Assembly (NCBI RefSeq): GCF_020075705.1
Contig: NZ_JAIQUM010000121.1
Span: 1-9,655 of the forward strand
Source: Metabacillus rhizolycopersici
GTDB taxonomy: Bacteria > Bacillota > Bacilli > Bacillales > Bacillaceae
Length of the DNA stretch: 9,655 nucleotides
Reading direction: 5' to 3'
Every line of letters starts with the position of its first letter. Within the stretch, counting starts at the first letter, position 1. Shown one piece after another: positions 1 through 4,648 of the stretch. Both the position numbers and the translations under genes were made by a program. Below the pieces are notes generated by a model that saw nothing but the letters and a program-made list of their open reading frames with translations, did no database searches and was not told where the DNA came from.

Positions 1-35
1 AATATATGTATCTTTATAACTTTAAAAGGTTTCAG

Positions 36-97
36 AAAAAACTAAACCAGTGTGCTCCGGTTGAATACCGAATCACACTGGCTGCTTAGTCTTTTTT
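36..97. terminator. Two-tier bidirectional intrinsic terminator
   Basis: The outer stem pairs CCAGTGTG (47-54) with CACACTGG (74-81). The inner stem pairs CGGT (58-61) with ACCG (67-70) around a 5-base loop. ACTAA (41-45) can also pair with TTAGT (86-90). A T6 run follows on the plus strand (92-97) and an A6 run precedes it (36-41), so either strand gives a stem followed by a U tract. It lies just outside the proposed right end of the IS3 element and would stop transcription leaving or entering it. Whether it belongs to the element cannot be decided from one copy. Confidence 0.75.
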
Positions 98-138
98 AGG
101 CTGTCTACTTGACAGGGGTATGACCAAAGTTGGTCTGT

Positions 139-1074
139 TTATAATACGGACTCTATTACGGTCCCAAAAGTTGTTCGACCTTCCTTCACTTCTACTATAA
201 AAAAATAGTAGCACAAACCATGGCCTTGGTTTGTACTACTAATGTTAGTATGTTTAAGGTGTTCAAGTTTGTAATCGATCGGACTCATGTAACCAAGTGC
301 CCCATGGATTCGAATATAATTAAACCAGTGGACATAGTCCTGTAATTCCCATGTTAATTCTTCTAAACTATCAAAATGTTGACCTTTCACAAACTCTGTT
401 TTAATGATTTTGAATGTTGCTTCAGCTACTGCATTGTCATACGGACAGCCCTTCATGCTTAAAAATCGTTGAATGTTAAACGTCTCTAAAGCATCATCAA
501 TCAGTTTATTTTTAAACTCATTTCCACGATCCGTATGAAAAAGCTGTATGTTGCGCAGGTCGGCCTTGATAGAGGCGAATGCACGATAAACGAGTAAGAC
601 ATCTTTGTTTGGCCCTGTACTGAAGCCTACGATTTCTCGATTAAAGAGATCGACAAATACACATACGTAATGCCATTTTTTATTGACTCTTACGTATGTC
701 AAATCGCCGACGACGACTGCCACTTCTTCTTCCTGGTCGAACTCGCGGTTTAGTTCATTTTTCTGTTCTGATTCATTACATGATTGGGTATGAGGTTTAA
801 ATTGAGCTACCGTGTACGTAGAGACAAGGCCCTGTTCTTGCATAATGCGGCCAATTCTTCTTCTCGAAACGATGAGACCACGTTTCTTTAGTTCTACCTT
901 GATTTTACGTGTTCCGTAATTTTGACGGCTTGCCTGAAATATAGCGATCACATCGGATGTTATGTCATCCTCCGAAGCTCTTTCTTTTGCTTCATAATAA
1001 TAAGTGCTTCTAGGAATTTTCAGGACTTTACACATTGCTGATATCGAGTATTTATGTTGATTATTCTTGATCAC
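139..1074 (-). CDS. IS3-family transposase OrfB (DDE integrase domain)
   Basis: This is the catalytic half of an IS3 transposase, which cuts and joins the element's ends. Residues 1-100 hold the HTH_21-like segment (PRSTYYYEAK, then NYGTRKIK at about 52-59). The rve integrase core follows with D124 (GDLTY), D182 (FHTDRGNEF) and E218 (NAVAEATFK), giving exactly D(35)E, plus the conserved Lys at 225. Most relatives should stop shortly after the MSPIDYKLEHLK segment (about residue 274). Here the frame continues some 37 residues to 139 through a strong terminator-like hairpin (199-241), so the C-terminus is odd. The annotated start is GTG at 1074 with no good ribosome binding site. It is probably made mainly as a 407-residue OrfAB fusion by -1 frameshifting at 1107-1113. 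Confidence 0.93.
   Translation of the reverse strand: MIKNNQHKYSISAMCKVLKIPRSTYYYEAKERASEDDITSDVIAIFQASRQNYGTRKIKVELKKRGLIVSRRRIGRIMQEQGLVSTYTVAQFKPHTQSCNESEQKNELNREFDQEEEVAVVVGDLTYVRVNKKWHYVCVFVDLFNREIVGFSTGPNKDVLLVYRAFASIKADLRNIQLFHTDRGNEFKNKLIDDALETFNIQRFLSMKGCPYDNAVAEATFKIIKTEFVKGQHFDSLEELTWELQDYVHWFNYIRIHGALGYMSPIDYKLEHLKHTNISSTNQGHGLCYYFFIVEVKEGRTTFGTVIESVL
199..241 (-). terminator. Intrinsic terminator inside the 3' end of orfB
   Basis: On the minus strand a 15-bp stem (206-220 paired with 227-241, one G-U wobble) with a 6-base loop is followed by seven U residues (205-199). This is a textbook rho-independent terminator in the direction of orfB. It lies within the orfB reading frame, about 60 bases before the stop codon, covering codons about 279-292. 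The stem encodes the residues around TNQGHGLCYYFF. Confidence 0.8.
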
Positions 1075-1076
1075 AT

Positions 1077-1361
1077 TTACTTTCGTCCTAGTATAAGCGC
1101 GGCTTGCTTTAAAATGTCATTTTCCATTTGAAGTTGCTTAATTTCTTTTCGGAGTTTATTCAATTCTTGTTCTTCAGGGGTTAGATTATCTTTTTCTTTG
1201 AACGATCCAGATGTCTGGCTTTGACTCACCCACTTGTCCAATGAAGATGGCGTTAGGTCATACTCCTTGATGAGATCCTTTCTTGGTTTTCCATTAAGAT
1301 AGAGCTGAACAATCTGTTGCTTAAATTCAGATGTAAATGTTCGTCGGGCTTTTTTTGTCAT
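1077..1361 (-). CDS. IS3-family transposase OrfA (helix-turn-helix, leucine zipper)
   Basis: This 94-residue protein is the DNA-binding and regulatory half of the IS3 transposase. Residues about 6-48 (RRTFTSEFKQQIVQLYLNG through LTPSSLDKWV) form the transposase_8 helix-turn-helix that recognises the element's ends. Residues about 63-91 form a coiled coil with heptad leucines at 70, 77, 84 and 91, used for multimerisation. The start at 1361 is supported by GGGGAG eight bases upstream. The stop at 1077-1079 is followed four bases later by the orfB GTG. The coding sequence carries a slippery heptamer at codons 84-85. Length and sequence fit the family, with no damage visible. Confidence 0.94.
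   Translation of the reverse strand: MTKKARRTFTSEFKQQIVQLYLNGKPRKDLIKEYDLTPSSLDKWVSQSQTSGSFKEKDNLTPEEQELNKLRKEIKQLQMENDILKQAALILGRK
1107..1113 (-). other. Programmed -1 frameshift heptamer T TTA AAG
   Basis: Read on the minus strand in the orfA frame, the bases are T TTA AAG, a canonical X XXY YYZ slippery heptamer at Leu84-Lys85 of OrfA. The -1 frame is closed by a TGA just upstream (1117-1119) and then open through eleven codons (1075-1107) into the GTG of orfB. A slip here would therefore give one continuous OrfAB of 407 residues. The position, 28 bases before the orfA stop, is where IS3-family elements usually shift. I did not find an obvious stimulating stem-loop or pseudoknot by eye. 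Confidence 0.7.
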
Positions 1362-1486
1362 AGTAGATTCTCCCCAATAGTATTTACTGTAGTCTACTTG
1401 ACCTTAATTTTTCTGTCCAACTAAGTGTAGCCTATCCACATTGGACTATTTAACGCCTGTTGAATTTAAACAACAGCCCTTATAAG

Positions 1487-1514
1487 TTTTGTCCAGTTTA
1501 GTGTTGACATTCCA
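1487..1514 (-). repeat. Solitary end of a second IS3-type element
   Basis: Read on the minus strand from 1514, this segment starts TGGAATGTCAACACT and ends CTGGACAAAA. It matches the left end of the intact IS (1411-1438, same strand) at 20 of 28 positions, including the TGGA start, ACACT and the TGGACA block. The two lie 76 bp apart in the same orientation. The best explanation is that the intact IS inserted into or beside an older related IS of which only this end survives. Chance similarity between AT-rich segments is less likely but not excluded. Confidence 0.5.
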
Positions 1515-1548
1515 ATTATTTAATTTGCGAGATGAGTTTAAACAAGCC

Positions 1549-1580
1549 AAAAGAAAAAGACACTCTAAAAAATGAGTGTC
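1549..1580 (-). terminator. Intrinsic terminator of the lipoprotein gene
   Basis: On the minus strand GACACTC (1580-1574) pairs perfectly with GAGTGTC (1565-1559) around an 8-base A/T loop. It is followed by the U-rich run TTTTTCTTTT (1558-1549). It begins 14 bases after the stop of the small lipoprotein gene. No U tract follows on the plus strand, so it works only for minus-strand transcription. Confidence 0.8.
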
Positions 1581-1593
1581 CTAATCAACTTTC

Positions 1594-1761
1594 TTATTCA
1601 GTTAAAGTATTACTCGGGTTTGAATCTAATTCAGAATCCTTTGATTCAACTTCATCTGATACTTGTTTATTTTTATTAGTAATAAGATCTTCTTCGTTAT
1701 TATTACAAGCAGTAACCAGAAAAATTAATAGTAACAATGATGTAACTTTAAACCATTTCAA
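1594..1761 (-). CDS. Small predicted lipoprotein, 55 aa, TTG start
   Basis: This short gene encodes a type II signal peptide: a basic start (LKWFK), a hydrophobic stretch (about residues 8-17) and the lipobox LVTAC with the lipidated Cys at 19. The mature part has only about 36 residues and is polar and acidic (NNNEEDL, then Asp/Glu/Ser/Asn-rich to the end). It would be anchored on the outer face of the membrane. The start is TTG at 1761: an in-frame TGA lies directly before it, and a strong GAGGTGAT site lies five bases upstream (1767-1774). No alternative ATG exists early in the frame. A perfect terminator follows. Function is unknown, and I do not recognise the mature sequence. Lipobox, ribosome binding site and terminator together make a real gene likely. 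Confidence 0.72.
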   Translation of the reverse strand: MKWFKVTSLLLLIFLVTACNNNEEDLITNKNKQVSDEVESKDSELDSNPSNTLTE

Positions 1762-1766
1762 TCAAT

Positions 1767-1774
1767 ATCACCTC
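1767..1774 (-). promoter_or_regulatory. Ribosome binding site of the small lipoprotein
   Basis: GAGGTGAT on the minus strand complements eight consecutive bases of the 16S rRNA 3' end and lies five bases before TTG 1761. It fixes the non-ATG start of the lipoprotein gene, because the codon immediately upstream of TTG in that frame is a stop. Confidence 0.7.
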
Positions 1775-1844
1775 ATAATGATTTGTAGTAATATTGTCCA
1801 CATCTTTATGTATTAATAAACCATCTCCACATCTAAATTTAGGC

Positions 1845-1874
1845 AAATAAAAAACACCCTATAAATAGAGTGTT
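1845..1874 (-). terminator. Intrinsic terminator of the 89-residue protein gene
   Basis: On the minus strand AACACTCTA (1874-1866) pairs with TAGGGTGTT (1861-1853), nine pairs with one G-U wobble, around a 4-base loop. TTTTATTT (1852-1845) follows. The stem overlaps the stop codon at 1873-1875. It separates this gene from the lipoprotein gene downstream, which therefore probably has its own promoter in 1775-1845, although I see no convincing one. Confidence 0.75.
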
Positions 1875-2142
1875 AATTCATTAAACCTTCGTCTATATAA
1901 ACTTCCATCCCTTCATCTTCTAAGCATTCACCAAAAAATTTTACCTCTTTCTTGTAGTCATAGTTGATTATATTTAAATCTTGATCATCTACGTCATATA
2001 CAGCTACTACCGCACCATTAGCATAAAGGTTTATGTAATCATCAGTTCCTTTTAGATTCGCTTGTACACTGAATTCCTGGCCTTTTATAATTTCTTTATT
2101 TGATTTCATCGCTCTAGATAATAAGTCTTTAATTTCATCCAT
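1873..2142 (-). CDS. Hypothetical acidic protein, 89 aa
   Basis: I do not recognise this protein. It has no signal peptide or membrane segment and is strongly acidic, especially in the C-terminal half (VYDVDDQDLN, ECLEDEGMEVYIDEG). That fits a small soluble cytosolic protein with an N-terminal helix (residues 1-20) and several likely beta strands. The ATG at 2142 is well supported by AGGAGG (2151-2156) eight bases upstream, and a terminator overlaps the stop. It is complete on its own evidence. Its neighbours are IS, recombinase and lipoprotein remnants, so it probably belongs to accessory DNA. A role as a small immunity or antitoxin-type protein would fit size and charge, but nothing in the sequence shows it. 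Confidence 0.75.
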   Translation of the reverse strand: MDEIKDLLSRAMKSNKEIIKGQEFSVQANLKGTDDYINLYANGAVVAVYDVDDQDLNIINYDYKKEVKFFGECLEDEGMEVYIDEGLMN

Positions 2143-2440
2143 TTGAACAACCTCCTGTAATTAGCTCCTTTTAGGTTGTATCATATTGAAGTGTGAATAT
2201 GCAAACTTCTATCAAAATTAGGTCTTAGAAGAACCTAAGACCTTTTATTAATAGCCCGTAAAGGGAAAATTATGTATTTCTTGTATATTTTCTTATCAAT
2301 TTGTTACATTGTTACCGATTAATAACTGTTGGCGCAGATATTAATCATCGATTTCATTTATGTAAATGTTTCCAACTCTTACCGTAAACAATATTGTATG
2401 CATTTCTATATGTCTGGTCATATGCTTCTACAATCATCCA
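2143..2440. other. Intergenic stretch with an orphan hairpin and a short frame
   Basis: This 298-base stretch holds no convincing gene. It contains the hairpin at 2220-2249. On the minus strand a 27-codon frame from ATG 2437 to TGA 2354 continues in the same frame one codon after the recombinase stop. That frame has a protein-like composition (residues such as EAYDQTYRNAYNIVYGKSW) but no ribosome binding site. It may be the eroded end of a gene. The rest is AT-rich with no feature I can name. Confidence 0.4.
2220..2249. terminator. Orphan terminator-like hairpin
   Basis: AGGTCTTAG (2220-2228) pairs perfectly with CTAAGACCT (2235-2243) around a 6-base loop. On the plus strand TTTTATT follows; on the minus strand AATTTTG follows, which is weaker. 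No plus-strand gene ends here. On the minus strand the nearest upstream gene is the truncated recombinase. It is probably the surviving terminator of a gene lost from this eroded region. Confidence 0.55.
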
Positions 2441-2827
2441 TTATATAGTCCTACATTTAAAATCTCTTTCGTATTCTTTAACCAGCTTATAAAAAGTCGT
2501 TTTTTTAACACCTAACTCTCCCAGCGCTTTTACGGCTGTCACCTCTCCTACTTTCCAACGATCATATACTTCTTTGAATTTATCTGTGGCCTGTACTTTA
2601 GGTCGACCAAATGCTGTGCCATTTTTCAAAGCTACATCAATTCCTTCACGTTGTCGTTTTCGAATGCGGTCACGTTCTTTTTCTGCAAATGCTGTAAGAA
2701 TAACAAGAACGGCTTGCTGAATCGCTTTTAATATTACATCATCAGTTTCACTATTCGTGTTAATCGTGGGTTTACTTTCAACAGTACAACAGCCGCATTT
2801 CTCATTTGATAAATGCGGCTGTTTCAA
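2441..2827 (-). pseudogene. Serine recombinase (resolvase/invertase), C-terminal fragment
   Basis: Residues about 28-56 are the long E helix of a serine recombinase (VILTAFAEKERDRIRKRQREG). They are followed by the typical GRPK motif (74-77) and a C-terminal helix-turn-helix (about 81-121, ending KKTTFYKLVKEYE) that binds the recombination site. The N-terminal catalytic domain with the active-site Ser and Arg residues, normally about 110-120 residues, is missing, so this cannot recombine DNA. The apparent first 15 residues are encoded by the hairpin downstream of the aldehyde dehydrogenase gene (2788-2823), and the formal start is a TTG with no ribosome binding site. True recombinase sequence seems to begin near residue 21. 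This is a decayed remnant of a phage, transposon or integrative element. Confidence 0.85.
2788..2823 (-). terminator. Hairpin downstream of the aldehyde dehydrogenase gene
   Basis: A perfect 13-bp stem pairs AACAGCCGCATTT (2788-2800) with AAATGCGGCTGTT (2811-2823) around a 10-base loop. It starts 40 bases after the dehydrogenase stop and is the right position and strength for its terminator. On the minus strand, however, only TT and then GTACTG follow instead of a U run. The U tract may have been lost when the recombinase fragment was joined here. Termination may be weak, or the hairpin may act mainly to protect the mRNA 3' end. Confidence 0.6.
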
Positions 2828-2862
2828 TATATATTTAGTAATTACAATAGTTTAACCTTTTC

Positions 2863-4332
2863 TTATACACCATACCAATTTAAGCCTTCTTCACTCAAAT
2901 CAATCCATACATTTTTTGTTTCAGTGTACATATCCATCGCCTGTATACCTAGTTCTCTTCCAAATCCACTTTGTTTTCTACCACCAAAAGGTGCAGCACT
3001 ATCTAACATACTAAAGGTGTTCACATAAACGGTTCCCGCTTTTAAACCTCTAGTCATACGGTGCGCTCGTTTTAAGTCATTTGTCCATAAACCTGAAGCC
3101 AATCCATACAATGTATCATTTGCTTTTCTTAATGCATCTTCTTCGTCTTTAAAGCGGATTACTGATAAAACAGGTCCAAAGATTTCTTCACGAGCAATCG
3201 TCATTTCATTTGTAACATCTTCGAATACAGTAGGTGTGAAAAAGTATCCGTTTCCTGCATCTTTGTTTCTTTCACCACCAATGACAAGGTTAGCACCTTC
3301 TTCAATTCCCAAAGATACATACTGCTGAATTTTTTCTAATTGTTGTAATGAAACTTGAGGACCCATTTGTGTTGTTTGATCTAAAGGATTACCAACACGA
3401 ATAGATTGTGCTTTCTTTACAAAAGAGTCCATAAACTTATCATAAATTCCTTCCTGAACAAAAAGTCTAGTACCGGATGCACAAACTTGACCTTGTGCAA
3501 AGAAGATACCAAACATAGAGCCATTCACTGCATTTTCAATGTTTGCATCATCAAAAACAATATTTGGTGATTTTCCACCTAATTCAAGACTAACTGGCTT
3601 TAGATTTTTACTTGCAGCTTGCATAATTAATCGTCCTGTATTTGTTGAACCTGTAAAAGTAATTTTATCTACGTCCTGATGTGATGAAAGTGCATCACCA
3701 GCGGTTCTTCCGAAACCTGGTACAACATTAATGACACCATCTGGAATTCCTACTTTTTGGAAGATTTTCACCATTTCAAGAATACTAACAGGAGTTTGCT
3801 CAGCTGGCTTAATGACAATTGTATTTCCAGTTGCTAGAGCAGGAGCTAACTTCCACATTGTTAACATTAGTGGAAAATTCCAAGGAACAATTGCACCAAC
3901 AACTCCAACTGGTTCTTTTAACGTGTAATTAAAACGATTGTTTGGAGATGCTAGGGTACTACCTTGAACTTTATTTGCAAGTCCTGCGTAAAATTCCAAA
4001 ACATCAATCATGGCAGGCATTGCAATAAATTTTGTTTCGTTAATCGGCAGTCCATTATCTCTAGTTTCAACTTCAGCAAGCATGTCTGCTTTGTCCCAGA
4101 GAGCTTGAGCTACTTTATATAATAATCTCCCTCTATCTCCTGGAGCCATATCAGCCCAAGGTCCGGATTCAAATGCCTTCCGAGCTGCTTTAACTGCCAA
4201 ATCTACATCTTCACGGCCAGCTTCTGCAACGACAGCATTTACCTCACCTGTTGCGGGATTTAATGATTCAAATGTTTTACCTGATAAAGCATCCACCCAT
4301 TTTCCATCTATAAATAACTTATAATGTTTCAT
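2863..4332 (-). CDS. NAD(P)-dependent aldehyde dehydrogenase (probable arylacetaldehyde)
   Basis: This 489-residue cytosolic enzyme oxidises an aldehyde to the carboxylic acid with NAD(P)+. All family landmarks are present: the PWNFP oxyanion Asn at 152, the cofactor Lys at 175 (IKPAEQTP), FTGST at 226-230, the general base Glu250 in LELGGK, the catalytic Cys284 in GQVCASG, and EIFGP with Glu383. Length is normal. The ATG at 4332 has AAGGGAG eight bases upstream. It lies 316 bp downstream of the copper amine oxidase on the same strand, so its likely substrate is the aldehyde made by that enzyme (phenylacetaldehyde or 4-hydroxyphenylacetaldehyde), the job done by FeaB in E. coli. The substrate is inferred from context; related enzymes also use betaine aldehyde or aliphatic aldehydes. 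Confidence 0.93.
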   Translation of the reverse strand: MKHYKLFIDGKWVDALSGKTFESLNPATGEVNAVVAEAGREDVDLAVKAARKAFESGPWADMAPGDRGRLLYKVAQALWDKADMLAEVETRDNGLPINETKFIAMPAMIDVLEFYAGLANKVQGSTLASPNNRFNYTLKEPVGVVGAIVPWNFPLMLTMWKLAPALATGNTIVIKPAEQTPVSILEMVKIFQKVGIPDGVINVVPGFGRTAGDALSSHQDVDKITFTGSTNTGRLIMQAASKNLKPVSLELGGKSPNIVFDDANIENAVNGSMFGIFFAQGQVCASGTRLFVQEGIYDKFMDSFVKKAQSIRVGNPLDQTTQMGPQVSLQQLEKIQQYVSLGIEEGANLVIGGERNKDAGNGYFFTPTVFEDVTNEMTIAREEIFGPVLSVIRFKDEEDALRKANDTLYGLASGLWTNDLKRAHRMTRGLKAGTVYVNTFSMLDSAAPFGGRKQSGFGRELGIQAMDMYTETKNVWIDLSEEGLNWYGV

Positions 4333-4418
4333 AGTTAACTCTCCCTTAGTATTCGAGTTTTAGACATTTCCCACTGTATCTGTTATTTTTTAAGGCTATT
4401 TTCGTAAACTTTGCAGCT

Positions 4419-4427
4419 ATTGTAACA
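4419..4427 (-). promoter_or_regulatory. Possible extended -10 of the aldehyde dehydrogenase promoter
   Basis: On the minus strand TGTTACAAT matches an extended -10 (TGnTATAAT with one change), about 87 bases before the dehydrogenase ATG. No good -35 lies 16-18 bases upstream, as expected for an extended -10 or an activator-dependent promoter. The repeats at 4462-4519 lie just upstream of it. This is a guess from sequence only. Confidence 0.3.
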
Positions 4428-4461
4428 GAGTCATCACTTTGAAAATAAAGGTATCTCTTGA

Positions 4462-4519
4462 GATGTGAGGTCGGATGTGAGACTAGGAGCAATCAGTGAT
4501 TCAGTGATTCACCGATTGC
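4462..4519. repeat. Clustered direct repeats and 14-bp hairpin upstream of aldehyde dehydrogenase
   Basis: GATGTGAG occurs at 4462-4469 and 4474-4481, one helical turn (12 bp) apart. Next come three 8-base units, TCAGTGAT (4493-4500), TCAGTGAT (4501-4508) and TCACCGAT (4509-4516). The whole of 4489-4519 folds as GCAATCAGTGATTC paired with GATTCACCGATTGC (two mismatches, 3-base loop). Flanking GAGAC/GTCTC can extend the stem. No U run follows on either strand, so it is not a simple terminator. It could be a regulator binding site for the dehydrogenase promoter, an mRNA processing or stability element, or a small mobile repeat. Confidence 0.55.
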
Positions 4520-4610
4520 CTGTATTAGTACGTCTCTTACATGTTAAAAGTAACAATATCTTAAAAAAGAGCCTTTCTTAAAGAAAATAACCTTAAGTTT
4601 AGAGAGATGA

Positions 4611-4635
4611 GCCCTTACAAAACCTTAGTAAGAGC
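4611..4635 (-). terminator. Weak hairpin after the copper amine oxidase gene
   Basis: On the minus strand GCTCTTAC (4635-4628) pairs with GTAAGGGC (4618-4611), one wobble, around a 9-base loop. It starts 13 bases after the double stop codon of the oxidase gene. The bases that follow (TCATCTCTC) are not a proper U run, so it may only partly stop transcription, which would let some transcripts continue into the dehydrogenase gene. Confidence 0.35.
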
Positions 4636-4648
4636 AAACTCAATCTTA

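Larger units (their letters stand above)
93..1438 (-). mobile_element. IS3-family insertion sequence (orfA/orfB), apparently intact
   Basis: Two overlapping-function frames, orfA (1077-1361) and orfB (139-1074), have the usual IS3 layout with orfB in the -1 frame. Read inward, the right end at 97-115 (TAGGCTGTCTACTTGACAG) and the left end at 1413-1434 on the minus strand (beginning TAGGCT and ending TTGGACAG) form an imperfect inverted repeat. The left end begins TGGATAGGCT if extended to 1438. The outer limits are approximate to a few bases, and no clear 3-4 bp target duplication is visible. Both transposase frames lack premature stops, so the element may still be active. The boundaries are an inference from the inverted repeat; the family assignment is firm. 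Confidence 0.85.

Noticed and set aside
1388..1402. The GTCTACTTGAC copies at 102-112 and 1392-1402 as terminal repeats of the IS
   Set aside because: They are direct rather than inverted apart from the near-palindromic core. The TAGGCT...GACAG pair at 97-115 and 1413-1434 gives a better inverted repeat.
1532..1816. A 94-residue plus-strand open frame
   Set aside because: It is antisense to the small lipoprotein gene and its terminator, has no ribosome binding site and reads through the terminator hairpin.
4493..4516. Three 8-base units considered as the start of a CRISPR array or microsatellite
   Set aside because: The units are contiguous with no spacers, number only three and one is diverged. 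They are better explained as part of a hairpin.
4333..4648. A T-box or other riboswitch ahead of the dehydrogenase gene
   Set aside because: The T-box sequence (GGTGG-type) and an anti-terminator/terminator pair are not present, and the hairpin lacks a U run.
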